A DNA stretch of 64,000 bases from Otatea glauca (taxonomy: Eukaryota > Streptophyta > Magnoliopsida > Poales > Poaceae), in NCBI GenBank assembly GCA_036346275.1, contig CM070722.1, forward strand, positions 58,689,524 to 58,753,523, written 5' to 3'. Below are positions 1 to 11,658 of the stretch, piece after piece; within the stretch, counting starts at the first letter, position 1, and each line of letters begins with the position of its first letter. A program made the position numbers and the translations under genes. The notes under the pieces are model-generated. The model searched no databases. It had not been told where the DNA came from and was given only the letters and a program-made list of their open reading frames with translations.

Positions 1-23
1 AGTTGATTTGGGCTGTAATTTAT

Positions 24-215
24 GAGCTCTTTTACGGTACACTAAATTTAATATAGGCCGTTCATTATTTTCGATCCAATGAATCAGATTAGCTAGTATT
101 TATTTATACTTCCTTTGATAGTAGAGTAGTAGAAATACTCTTAACAAATCAACGGCTAGATTTAATTTCTACTATCTATTATATATTACCAGTATAATGC
201 ACCATAAAATTTCTC
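24..215. mobile_element. MITE, family A copy 1
   Basis: Short AT-rich element with imperfect terminal inverted repeats: the left end begins GAG and continues TTTTACGGTACA, and the right end reads TGCACCATAAAA then ttctc. It is flanked by a perfect 8-bp direct repeat taatttat (16-23 and 216-223). Related copies lie at 1381-1543 and 3645-3931. No coding capacity. An 8-bp duplication suggests hAT, but the ends are not the usual CAGGG type, so the superfamily is uncertain. Confidence 0.7.
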
Positions 216-223
216 TAATTTAT

Positions 224-927
224 ATGTATGCCTCCTCCTTACATGTTTTGCACTCCCTTTTGTTTGGCATAACTTCTTTGTAAGAACACTAAAAAAATAT
301 TTGCCAGCACGATGTTGGAGATATCATATCACTTTTATAGCCCCTTGATAATGTTTATTTTTTGTAAATATAGACCTCTTTCAAACACAATTACAAAAAT
401 AGTCCCCTCCCCGACTGTGGAAGCGCTAGCAGGCGGTACATGTCCACCTGCCACGTTTTCGTATTGCGAAAGGAGGTATCGCTCTATAAGAGCTCGGAAA
501 GAGACTTACCGAGCCATAGCACCTCGATAGGACCTGTCGAGAAGTAGGACTAGATTATTCTTGCAGAGTACTAGCATCTCGGTTGGACTGTGTCATTAAT
601 CAAGTAATTAATTAATTAATTAATTACAATCAATGATTAGTCAGACAATTTTTTGCCGAGGAGTGGCACCTCGGTAGAACTCTTTCCAAGCTCCTGTAGC
701 GTGGTACCTCTTGTCATGGTACGGGAGCACGGTATGTAGTATATGTCGTCTGTCGGTGCTTCTGCGGTTGGAGAATGAGTTATTTTTATAATTATATTAA
801 AAAAAGATCATATTTAAAAAACAATTGTCCGAGGTATAGAGAAGTGAATACTTTGGACTCGGCCACCGTGCATTGGTGAAGCTCGTGCTCCAATAAAACT
901 GCAGGCTCCTATCTTAATTATCTCTAA
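224..927. other. Intergenic, repeat-like, no gene
   Basis: No supportable gene. Positions 340-440 resemble 31655-31745 (both carry stretches such as ttacaaaaatag), so this is probably a decayed transposon. An (AATT)n microsatellite lies at about 603-627. Confidence 0.4.
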
Positions 928-1220
928 GGGTATGTACAATAAGATCACCTTAGCTTACTCTTAGCTTGTTCACGTCAGTTTTGTCCTATGTAGAAGAGTG
1001 AGAAAAGAGGAAAGAGAAGAAAACTGTCTCTTATTTAGTAGTAAGCATTGCACGGGAGCATAGATAGATTGGTTATGTACAAGAGAGAAAAGATAGTTAA
1101 TGCATGACATCTAGAGCCAAACTTTAAAAATAATTATTGTACAAGCTGGCTTTAGTGTTTACTCTAGATGATATGGATGGAAAATGGAGTAAGCAACTGA
1201 CTTCATTATTGTACTTGCCC
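928..1220. mobile_element. Tourist-like MITE (TAA target duplication)
   Basis: Non-coding element with inverted ends GGGTATGTACAATAA on the left and, reading inward from the right, GGGCAAGTACAATAA. It is flanked by TAA at 925-927 and 1221-1223. A 3-bp TAA/TTA duplication is typical of PIF/Harbinger (Tourist) MITEs. About 293 bp. Confidence 0.7.
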
Positions 1221-1380
1221 TAAGTAAATTAGTGTGGCAGCCGATGAAATCAAAATTTTGTTCTATTTCCTATCCACGCATGCTCTCCTCCTTGTTCCTT
1301 CTATCTTTAGGCAACTACATGAATCTCAAAACAAACCCTGCACGACTTTAAAGTAAAATCAGAGCACCATGAGTATAAAA

Positions 1381-1543
1381 GAGCTTTTTTTTATAGTACA
1401 CTAAATTTAACATAGACCGTTTGTTCTTTTAGATTCAACGGATCAAATTGGTTGCTAGTAAGAGTATCTTTATCGAATCAATGTATAATCTTATTTCTAC
1501 TACCTATCTTACACTATCAGTGTAATGTACCATAAAATTTCTC
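1381..1543. mobile_element. MITE, family A copy 2
   Basis: Same family as 24-215. The left end has GAG, a T-run and then tagtacactaaatttaa; the right end is tgtaccataaaatttctc. The flanks gtataaaa (1373-1380) and aaataaaa (1544-1551) match at 6 of 8 positions, consistent with an aged target duplication. It lies about 300 bp upstream of the beta-galactosidase TATA-like box. Confidence 0.65.
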
Positions 1544-1837
1544 AAATAAAAGGCCACGGGACGTGGGCACCACTTTCTCTCCGTCATTCAATCCCAGGGT
1601 TCCTTTCCCTCCCTAATTCTCAGAATCAGTTAAAACCACGCTGCAGAGTCCTCTGCTTCCTCTTCACATTTCACCACCTGCTACTCCCCCTATTCCACTC
1701 TTCTTCAATGGTAAACACAACCGAGTAGTCCAAAAGGGAGGGAAAAAGATCAGAATAATCAGTTAAACGAGCAAAAAAGAATCCGAAATCAAGAACGCAT
1801 TCCCACTGCTAATTGGTAGGCTCATCATCATCAGCAC

Positions 1838-1981
1838 ATATAAGCCCACCACCACCCTCCCCTTCCCTCCCACCCGTCTTCTTCCTCCTCCTCCTCCACT
1901 TCTTTGTTGTCTCTCCAAGAAGCCAAGAAGCTGTACCAGTTCACACACTCCGAGCAGAGAGTGAGTGAGAGAGAGAGAGAG
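1838..1981 (+). promoter_or_regulatory. TATA-like box and GA-rich leader of beta-galactosidase
   Basis: ATATAAG at 1838-1844 lies about 170 bp upstream of the start codon, in CT-rich sequence typical of plant core promoters. A (GA)n tract at about 1967-1981 sits in the presumed 5' leader just before the ATG at 2014. The transcription start is inferred, not seen. Confidence 0.45.
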
Positions 1982-2013
1982 CTGGGCCCCAGGCTGGTCT
2001 AGGCAGCGCCACC

Positions 2014-5000
2014 ATGTCCGGGGGCGCCCTCCTCCTCCTCCTGCTCGTCGCGGCCGCCGTTGTCTCCTCCCCGGCCAATGCCGCCGTCTCCTACGACCAC
2101 AGGTCCCTCGTCATCAATGGCCAGCACCGCATCCTCATCTCTGGCTCCATCCACTACCCGCGCAGCACCCCCGAGGTATATACACAGAGTTACACACGCG
2201 ACAACAAGCAAGCACAGCAGTTCAGACTTCAGAGTTCAGGCTCGCCTGATAAAGTGATAATCCTTGCATTTCCTGGCGTCAGATGTGGCCGGACCTGATC
2301 CAGAAGGCCAAGGACGGCGGGCTGGACGTGATACAGACCTACGTCTTCTGGAATGGCCACGAGCCGGTGCAGGGGCAGTACTACTTCAGCGACCGCTACG
2401 ACCTGGTCCGGTTCGTCAAGCTCGTGAAGCAGGCCGGCCTCTACGTCCACCTCCGCATCGGCCCCTACGTCTGCGCCGAGTGGAACTTCGGGTAACAATG
2501 CAGCAGTAGCAATCCTGCTAGATTTTCGTTCTTGTTGCTACTTCTTAGTTTCTTGGCTCAAACGTTTGGAATTCCCTGTTGATTGTTTTGGTTTGGATGT
2601 TGCAGTGGATTCCCTGTTTGGTTGAAGTATGTGCCCGGCATTAGCTTCAGGACGGACAATGGTCCATTCAAGGTGCTGACAAGAGATGGCAACAAACAGC
2701 ACGACTTTGGTTTCTTCCATTGTTGTACAGTTTGGATTTTGGGTCTGATTTTGCAATGTTCTCCACGCAGGCGGCGATGCAGACGTTCGTCGAGAAGATC
2801 GTGTCGATGATGAAGTCCGAGAGCCTCTTCGAGTGGCAGGGCGGTCCGGTCATCCTCGCTCAGGCAAAAAAACCCGTTTTTTTTTTTTACTTGACAAACG
2901 CATTGATCACTCGAGTTGAATTCTTGATCCTGCAAAGTGATGATATTGGACTTGGCTGAGTTCTTTCTGACTTCGTGAACGATGCATCCAATCCAGGTGG
3001 AGAACGAGTACGGGCCGATGGAGTCGGTGATGGGCAGCGGCGCGAAGCCGTACGCGAACTGGTCAGCCAAGATGGCCGTCGGCACCAACGCCGGCGTGCC
3101 GTGGGTGATGTGCAAGCAGGACGACGCCCCCGACCCAGTGGTAATTACCACCTTCTGTCTCTCCCATTTCTCACCGTGGTTGCTACTTGCTATGATGATG
3201 AGGGAATCGGTAGTATTCAAGTCTAAGCCATACTAAAACACACTAATTTAACCACTTCACTTTCTCGCACCCCATGCTTTCGTTAGGACATCACAACCAC
3301 CACCCCTCCTTTCCAGCACAGTTGCCAACTTTGCTTGCTGGTGCCAAACAATTATGGGAAACACTAGCGTCTGGACGTCCGATACTGTTTATTTCATCGG
3401 ACGCTCGCTGCAACATTTTTTTCCAACGTTTGCAACATTTTTTCTCCGCTCACATTTTTACTGTTATCGAAGGAAAAATATTTCACACTTGGGAAAAAAA
3501 TGTTTCACGAGTAGGAAAAAAATGTTGCAAAGCGTCCGAAAAAATCAGACGTCTGATTGCTAGCAATTCCGAACAATTATACATGTCCCAATTTATGCTA
3601 CTTCTTTTCCTCTCTATTTTTTTAAATATAGATTCTTTTCTTTTATTCTCTTTTACGGTACGCTAAATTCAATACGGATAGTTCATTCTTTTCGATCCAA
3701 TGGATCAAATTAGTTAGTATTTATTTATACTTCATCCGATAGTATAGTAGTAAGGCTCTGCTGTTCATTAAGGAAGGAGATAAAAATACAATAGAACGAA
3801 AACAAGCGAGACTAGCCTTCCATCCTGGTTAGGAAAAGGCAAAAGACACCACACCAGACCGATCTCTTCAACTAAATTTAATTTTTACTATCCACTTTAT
3901 ACTACTAGTATAATGTACCATAAAATTTCTCTTACGCTAATTCTTGCCTCGTGGCCTTGTGCGATCGGTGGCGGCAGATAAACACTTGCAATGGATTCTA
4001 TTGCGATGACTTCACCCCGAATTCGAACAGCAAGCCTTCCATGTGGACCGAGGCCTGGAGCGGCTGGTAAGCTTGATGCACCAAATTCCAACAAACAACA
4101 ATTGAATTGTGAATATGTTGCAACATTGACGCGATTACATCGATCCAACCGATGTCACCATGTGATGTGTTAAGGTTTACGGCTTTCGGCGGCGCGGTTC
4201 CGCACCGGCCGGTGGAGGACCTGGCCTTCGCCGTGGCGAGGTTCATTCAGAAGGGCGGCTCCTTCGTGAACTACTACATGGTGAGGCACCGAGGCTGGCT
4301 GGCTGGCTACCACATGGGTCACGCACTCACTTAAATCACATGAGCAGTTGTGTTAGTAGATGCTTGAGTTGTCAAGGGATAATGATATTTACATGTGCTT
4401 GCTCCCAGTACCATGGAGGCACAAATTTTGACCGGACCGCCGGTGGCCCCTTCATTGCGACGAGCTACGATTACGACGCGCCTATCGATGAATACGGTAC
4501 GCAGCTGTTACGCCTTTGTGCCTGGCCTTTCTTCGGATATTTTGTTTCTTACAAACATCCAAATTTTAGTTTCTTGGATCAAAGTATCAAACCATCGTCT
4601 TACGGATCTCACAGCAAATCCAATGCTCCAAAATTTAGATGTTTTTGGCTAAGAAAACATCCGGGCGATGTTTATCAAAACCCTTGTGGCAAACTTGAGT
4701 TCATGTTACGCTTTCGGGAAAGGAAAACGGTGGAAATCGCTGCATCAAGACATTCTGCAGTCATGTGCTCCGATCGCCTGAAACCATGGTGTGCGTTTTT
4801 CAGGTCTGCTTAGGCAGCCAAAATGGGGTCACCTGAGGGACCTGCACAAGGCCATCAAGCAGGCCGAGCCCGCGCTGGTCTCCGGCGATCCGACGATCCA
4901 GAACATTGGGAACTACGAGAAGGTCCAAAGATCTTGTTATATCCCTACGCAGAAGTACCCAGCAAAAGAAGTGGCAGATCCAAAGTTGCTCACAGAGTGA

Positions 5001-6902
5001 GATCAAATTTTGTTTCAGGCGTACGTCTTCAAGTCGAGCACCGGAGCTTGCGCCGCATTTTTGTCGAACTACCACACGAGCTCTTCTGCAAGAGTCGTGT
5101 TCAATGGCCGGCGCTACGACCTCCCGGCCTGGTCCATCAGCATCCTGCCGGACTGCAAGACCGCCGTCTACAACACCGCAACGGTGCGAAAAACACTGAA
5201 ATTTAAACCAGCCAGCCTGAATGCTCAGTGGACGGCACAAACCTGATGAACTTATCTGACGATTGTGCAGGTAAAGGAGCCGTCGTTGCCGGCGAAGATG
5301 AACCCTGCGGGAGGCTTCTCCTGGCAGTCGTACAGCGAGGCGACGAACTCGCTGGACGAGAGCGCCTTCACCAAGGACGGCCTGGTGGAGCAGCTGAGCA
5401 TGACGTGGGACAAATCGGACTACCTGTGGTACACCACATAGTGAGTGATTCACTGGCCCTTCACCTGCTCCGTTTCTTTCTGAAACCGTTTGATCTCTGC
5501 TAAACTCTGAAGGTTGCCTTGATGTCGCAGTGTCAACATCGACTCGAGCGAGCAGTTCTTGAAGTCCGGCCAGTGGCCGCAGCTCACCATCTACTCTGCT
5601 GGGCACTCGATGCAGGTGTTCGTCAACGGGCAATCATACGGTACCTGACTGAATCTTTTTTTTTTTCAGAACTTTATCTATCAAATCAAGGTTTCAGGTT
5701 TTACTGATGAATTATTCGCGTTCGTGTCGCAGGCGCTGTCTATGGCGGTTACGAGAGCCCGAAGCTGACATACAGTGGGTATGTGAAGATGTGGCAGGGG
5801 AGCAACAAGATCTCCATCCTGAGTGCAGCAGTTGGTCTCCCTGTAAGTTGGTCAGAAATTCAGAATGCTATGCCATTGACACTGTTCCAGTTTAGACCAT
5901 CCCCTTGTAACGTATACAATCTCTTATGTCCGTGATGCAGAATGTCGGGACCCATTTCGAGACCTGGAACGTCGGCGTTCTTGGCCCCGTGACGCTGTCC
6001 GGCCTGAACGAGGGAAAGAGAGACTTGAGCAATCAGAAATGGACATATCAGGTACGCCACATTTGTTCAGACTGCATCTCTCCCCCTTGTCCTTGTCATG
6101 TACGCAGGAGCATACTGATCTCAATTTCCCGGCATCGCAGATCGGCCTAAAAGGCGAGTCGCTAGGCGTGCACTCCGTCAGTGGGAGCTCGTCCGTCGAG
6201 TGGGGCAGTGCCAGTGAAAAGCAGCCACTGACATGGCACAAGGTCAGTGCTGAATCACCATCCACATTGCCACAATGCTACTGCCATTTTACTGAACTTT
6301 ACAGTTCTGAGCTGTCGCGGTCCATTGCTGAAGTGTTGTTCTTGTGATCTCTAGGCCTACTTCAACGCGCCGGCCGGCAACGCTCCGGTGGCCCTGGACA
6401 TGGGCAGCATGGGCAAGGGCCAGATCTGGGTCAACGGCCACCACATCGGCCGGTACTGGTCGTACAAGGCCTCCGGCAACTGCGGCGGCTGCAGCTACAT
6501 CGGCACGTACAGCGAGACCAAATGCCAGAGCAACTGCGGCGACATCTCTCAGAGATGGTACGTCACTCACCTGTCTAGATTGGGCAATTTTTACCACTCT
6601 CGTAGATTCAATTATAAACACTTACTACCAAAAAAAAGGATCAACAAACTGTTTTTAGTGCATTAGCTACTCCACGAATCACTATTTGCAACGAGAAGTA
6701 GATACAGTGAATTCCTTTAACCTGTTCGATCGAACAGCGCAGCACAACACAGCAACACCAAACTGAACCGTAAATTTCTTTTGCAAAATTCAGGTACCAC
6801 GTCCCACGTTCATGGCTGAACCCGAGCGGGAATCTGCTGGTGGTACTAGAAGAGTTCGGCGGCGACTTGTCGGGCGTCACATTGATGACAAGGACGACAT
6901 GA
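2014..6902 (+). CDS. BGAL9: Beta-galactosidase, GH35, 17 exons
   Basis: Secreted GH35 beta-galactosidase, predicted to release terminal beta-galactosyl residues from cell-wall polysaccharides. Exons: 2014-2175, 2283-2491, 2606-2672, 2771-2863, 2997-3140, 3978-4066, 4175-4280, 4409-4496, 4804-4922, 5019-5183, 5271-5440, 5531-5640, 5733-5842, 5941-6051, 6141-6242, 6355-6557, 6794-6902. They join in phase to 2157 nt (718 aa). A hydrophobic signal peptide spans residues 1-23. The GH35 signature GGPVILAQVENEYG carries the presumed acid/base Glu181; the nucleophile is Glu250 in WTEAWSGW. The protein ends just after the sandwich domain and lacks the C-terminal lectin-like domain of longer plant isoforms, as in the roughly 715-aa subgroup. 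Intron 4 starts with GC, not GT. Intron 5 (837 bp) holds two MITEs. The symbol comes from remembered rice synteny, so the paralogue number is less certain than the family. Confidence 0.93.
3356..3571. mobile_element. Mutator-like MITE in BGAL intron 5
   Basis: 216-bp element flanked by a perfect 9-bp direct repeat aacaattat (3347-3355 and 3572-3580), the Mutator hallmark. The inverted ends share CTAGC and GACGTC blocks (left gggaaacactagcgtctgg; right, read inward, cggaattgctagcaatcag). The interior repeats gaaaaaaatgtt-like segments. A diverged relative appears at about 30880-31115. Confidence 0.75.
3645..3931. mobile_element. MITE, family A copy 3, interrupted
   Basis: Third copy of the family at 24-215, in intron 5 of the beta-galactosidase gene. 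The inner part is replaced by about 110 bp of unrelated sequence (about 3752-3868) that includes a cattaagg segment resembling a retroposon 3' end. No clear target duplication is visible. Confidence 0.6.
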
Positions 6903-8883
6903 GAAAGAAAGAAAGAAAGAAAGAAAGGAAAAGAAAAAGGAGATCAAATTGTGAATAATTTGCAGGAATTGGGACAGAAGGAAGGGCACACATAGCAATT
7001 ATTTTTTCGTCATATCCATACATACGGCGTAGATACGGATACGATTGGTGCTCATTATACGTACGTATGGACACAAACTAGTACAATATTATTTATTGGG
7101 GGGCTGTGTTAGAGTTGGCCGTCGTCGGCACGGTTGCAGGAACTGCAGCTCCGGTACGGCGGCCGGCCGGTACGCAGCCGCTGTCGACTACAATTATTTT
7201 GAGCCGTTGATGGTTTTGCTCTGCAGCCTGCGCGCATCCCGAGTTCACACAATGCAGGATTCCTCTTGGCTCGTGATACTCTTTTTTATTTATGAGAAAT
7301 TTACAACGTTGAGTTGCAAATGTGAACAGTTATGGTTGTCTATTTATCTCTATCATTACGTATGATAATTGGTAAGTTATTGTGTGAGTGGTATAAGAGG
7401 AAATAATTATTCTTTTCTCTCATATTTGTTCTTTCTCTTTTTCTTTTTCTTTAATCCTTCTTTGCTCTTCCCACTTTTGCATTGATGATGAGATTTACAT
7501 TGAAAAGAATAAGCACTTTGAAGTCTCAAAGTAAGCTTGTGATTGTACTATCTGTGGATAGTGTTTGAGCTGAACAGCTGCAGGTCTGTATCGTAGATTG
7601 CATGAAAAGTTGCATAGTCTTGCGCACTAGTGGTGTGCAAAAAGTGGCTGCTGAATGCCTGAATCTTTCACTCAGCAAGCTCTGGTCTAGTCAGAGCAAA
7701 TTGTCTTCAACCTTTATTCATCTTTCTTTGCAAAGTTTATCTTAGGAGATATCAATAGAAGAGGAATAAAAGTTTGATCCACAAATGAAAAGGGTAAAGG
7801 ACCACTTTCAGTTCAATTCATCTGGTCTTATACCATATGTAGTACCAAATATGCTCTGAGACTCGTATTTGGATACAGCTCACAGGATTTTGGACCGAAG
7901 GTGAAGAAATATCCTCTTGACCCCACATTTTGATACTGTTCATTAGACTTTAGCTTCAACTATCACTATGAAATTCAGCTCTAGCTTCAACTATCAAATG
8001 ATAAGTAATAGAAGTCATTCAGAAAAAAAAAGTGTGCTTGTTTAGCAAGTCGGCAATGAGCAAACCAGGATGACCCAGCAGAAATCAAGAGCAAAGACTA
8101 ACCACTGGCACTGCTCACTCCCAGTGTCACTGAGCTTTCTTGACTGCAAGTCTGCAACCATCAGAAAAGGTTGGAATTAACTAATTAACAATTTTATGTG
8201 ATCTAGCTAGGTTGGGAGTTGGTGACCAGTTCCTATCTTCATCCAACAACCATGGCATGCATATCATGGTGAAGCTTGTATGCATGCATGCATTTGCAAT
8301 GCATGGCCAGATGACCTTGCGATTAGGAAGTTTGATGAAGAATCTCTTCACTCCCCCGTTTTTGCACGCGATGGTGCAGGCCCATCCATCACAATAATTC
8401 TGGCGGTTGTTGCATATACAAGAAAAGGGTTTTGGTTAGTGATTGTTGTGTTCTTGCATGACCTCCTTTTTAATTATGCATGATAAACAGTAGTTGAGAT
8501 GATAATAATGATGATTTGTTAGGTCAGGATTCTTAGGTCCGAGCATCGATTTGGAGCTAAACAAATTAGTCTGTGGAGAATACAATAGATTAGTAGATGG
8601 TGGCGTTTGTGCCGTCCACAGATCACAAATTCACAATCACCAATGGAGAACGTAGGCTGAATTAACTTTGGACCATCCATTGTTGTATCCTCCAATGCTT
8701 TACTTTAAATTGAATAGCATTTTTTGAAAAAGAAAAGAAAAGAAAATGTAGGACTTGAATAATTTTTCGCAATCAGATCACATATGTGTATTATTTAGAA
8801 TAATTCTGTGTTGTTATACTACAGGACCTCTACACCTTTTAATTATAGTGCCAATTATAACTGGACTAAATTCCGACTCAACT
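6903..8883. other. Intergenic, 3' flank of beta-galactosidase
   Basis: A (GAAA)n microsatellite starts directly after the stop codon (about 6902-6930), probably in the 3' UTR. The rest is AT-rich with only short, unconvincing open frames. No gene or clear element seen. Confidence 0.5.
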
Positions 8884-9078
8884 CTAATCCGACTCACACC
8901 AACACTCAAGATGGCCAAACATATCAACCATGCCCAACTTGTTACATATTGTAGCATCCTTGTAAGGACCTATCTCTTTAGTGAAATAATCAACTAATTG
9001 TTCACTAGACTTTACGTACTCCAGCCTCATCATCCTACCATCTAACTTCTCCTTTACAAAGAACATATCGTCCAACAT
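8884..9078 (-). mobile_element. Ty1/copia polyprotein relic (RNase H C-terminus)
   Basis: The minus-strand frame encodes FFVKEKLDGRMMRLEYVKSS followed by EQLVDYFTKE and CNKLGMVDMF. This is the conserved tail of copia integrase/RT-RNase H polyproteins, where family members read H.FVREK..G...L.YV.T..QLAD.FTK. Only about 64 codons survive, with no LTRs or upstream domains beside them, so it is a fragment. Confidence 0.75.
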
Positions 9079-10478
9079 GCTTAATACGATGATGCTTTAC
9101 CATATTGTTATCAATCGGAGGTTTCTTTGGTTGAGTTATGCTCTCGTTGGTTTGAGGATTAATTGCACTTGGATTGTTCGAGAAATAGCTATACAAAATT
9201 CGTTTGTCTATCTTTTATAAATCTACAATACATTTTATAGAACTTATAATAAGTTAAGACTATACTAGAGAACAAATGAACGAATAATTAAAATTTTGTG
9301 ATGCTATTTTATTTTTAAAAAATTTACTAATCAACCAATAATTTAAATTATATAGTGATATTTTATCATTTTTAATATTTACTAATTAGCCAATAATTAA
9401 AATAAAAAACTAAAGCATTACCTTATCCTCTCCATCTCTCAGCCGAAGGGGCGAGGTCCCTCAGGACGGGCGGCCCTCAGTCTCCTCCTCAGCTCCTCAA
9501 TCCTGCCGACCCAAGTGCGGCACGCTGGCACCCCTCCTTCACCCTGCACGGCGCCCCTCCTTAGCCAGCAGAGTCCCAACTTAGCACGGCGCCTCGCCCC
9601 CTCCATTGTCGGTCGCCCGCCCAAGAGATCTCATTAGGTCCGCACGAGCGCACTCCATGGCCGCCCCTACCTCGTTGGCTAGTCGTCACCCCTTCGTCGC
9701 CATCTAGTCGCCGTCCGATCCCCGAGGGACCCAGGGCCCCTTGGTCGCCACACATCACCTGCCCCTTCCCTCCTCCTTCACCGCACGAGGAGCACCTCGC
9801 GGCCTCACTCACTGTGTCACCGTACCTTCATAGGAGCCAAGCTGATTTGTCGCTTGTCAGAGAGTCGTCCTTTCACCCGAGACTAGATCAGGGATTTGAG
9901 GATTGGAGAATTGAGGATTGAAGACTAGGGACTGATTGAGTTGTGTTCAAGTTAGACTATGTCTAGTTGTCTAGTGAGCTGGTCTGGTGCAATCACACCC
10001 GAATTGTGGACACGAACTCTTCTCTTCTTCAACCTCATCTCTGTAGCTCAGTGGCTCCCATATTGCTTCTTACTTGGTGCCAATATGCCATGCCTCTTCC
10101 CGTCCACCGGCTCTGCCAACCGGCAGCTAATGCTCCACCACTGCATAGCACCAAAACAATAGTGAAGGTCCTAGAAATTTAGGGGCACGATAGACAGAAC
10201 TGATAGTGCTAGCCTCCTCGTGCACCCTATGCATCCGCCACTGCCTGCACATGAGGTCGTGGATCAAGCTAGCATTGACGGGCTCGTCATCCACACACGT
10301 GGCACCCCTGGGCGGGCCCAACCTATCAGGATCGTTGGTCGATCAAAGACGACTCAAATTACCTGGTGCTCTATGCAAAGAAATTACAGTGCTGACGGTT
10401 TGCGCAACGAGAGCCTAATTAACTGTTGCCAACTGCAATTTACCATTTTTTTTAAAAAAAAGAACGTATACCTTCTCA
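9079..10478. other. Intergenic with a GC-rich island, no gene
   Basis: The AT-rich first part gives way at about 9430-9830 to a GC-rich, C-biased stretch with several overlapping open frames on both strands, none resembling a known family. It looks like decayed coding or captured sequence. 9950-10330 is also unrecognised. Confidence 0.4.
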
Positions 10479-10483
10479 TATAC

Positions 10484-11408
10484 TGTTGGAGAAAACATAC
10501 CAACCCGGAGGAGAGAGGCCTCTTTCGGCTAAAACTCCGCGGGTGCCTACGGTCTGTGCCCTCCAACTCCGCGGGTGTCTACAGGGGACGCCCTCCTACT
10601 CCGTGGGCGCCTACGGGCGGTGCCCTCCAACTCCGCGGGCGTCTGCGGACAGTGCCCTCCTACTCCGTGGGCTCTCTAGAAGAAGTACCCAGGGGTCTTT
10701 AGTCCACCAAGAGCTCTCGCCTCGCCTCCTGACCGCAGGGCATGAGCACCCAAGGGCGCTTGGCAGAGCGCCCTGACCTCAGGGCCCTTGATGAGCGCCC
10801 TAACCCCAGGGCGCTTGGCGGAGCGCCCCGACCTCAGGGCGCTTGGCGAAGCGCCCTAACCCCAGGGCGCTTAGCGGAGTGCCTCGACCCCAAGGTGCTT
10901 GGCGAGGTTCCTAGTTCAGGAGGGTGTCCCCCAGGCGCTTATGGAGATGGGTAGGCACCCTCGAACCACGTGGGACTAATCACCTGGCGGGGTCCCGAAG
11001 TCTCTTGTGGGGTCCTCAGAGTCAGAGGCCTACCCTTGCGGGATGATAACGTGGGATCCACTGTCTCCTCGCCGGAAAGACCGAGATGCCCCCGCCTTAG
11101 CCGCGTCAGTAGGGGTAGGATGGTACTTTGTGTAATAGACTGGGCGCCTATAAAAGCCCCCTGTAACCCTATGCTTGAGGGCTGAGCTCTCATTGGAATA
11201 CAAAACTGAATCACAGGTGTGTCCCTTGGGAGCCTGGACCAGGGGCCCCCTCCCTACTCCCCCGGGGAACACACCGACAGGAGTAAGGCGCTTGCTTAAA
11301 CGCTCGAACCTGTATAAACCCTCGTGTCTGCCCTTTCTCTCTCGGACGTAAGCCTGTAAGACGACCCGCGTCCACTCTCTCTTATGTCACATTTCCCAAC
11401 ATACGACA
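10484..11408 (+). mobile_element. Solo LTR (925 bp)
   Basis: Starts TGTTGG, ends GACA, and is flanked by a perfect 5-bp repeat tatac (10479-10483 and 11409-11413), as expected for an LTR left by recombination between the two LTRs. It holds a TATAAAAG promoter-like box near 11150 and two internal GC-rich tandem arrays: about 35-bp units (10535-10675) and about 32-bp gggcgcttggcggagcgcc-like units (10750-10910). A relative in opposite orientation lies at 36025-36834. Confidence 0.8.
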
Positions 11409-11658
11409 TATACGATCTCGTGGGTTGTATCAGGCCCGTGGCAAGGTCCATTTGGCTGGTCTGCAAACGGGTTGGGAGACCCATTAATGCACAACGAGAT
11501 TGTTTATTAAAAGCCCATTATCCTGGGCTGAAATTGTCCAAGAGGCCCAATAATACATAACGAGATTTCTACGCCCTATCCTGTTTATTATTTTTGGGTT
11601 TCGTAACAAAACGCGGGAATCGCCACGCTCCCGCACGATCGCCGCGAACCCGCTACCA

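Noticed and set aside
3756..3870. Possible independent SINE inside the third family A MITE
   Set aside because: Only a cattaagg-type segment is shared with the SINE region; no A or B box is visible.
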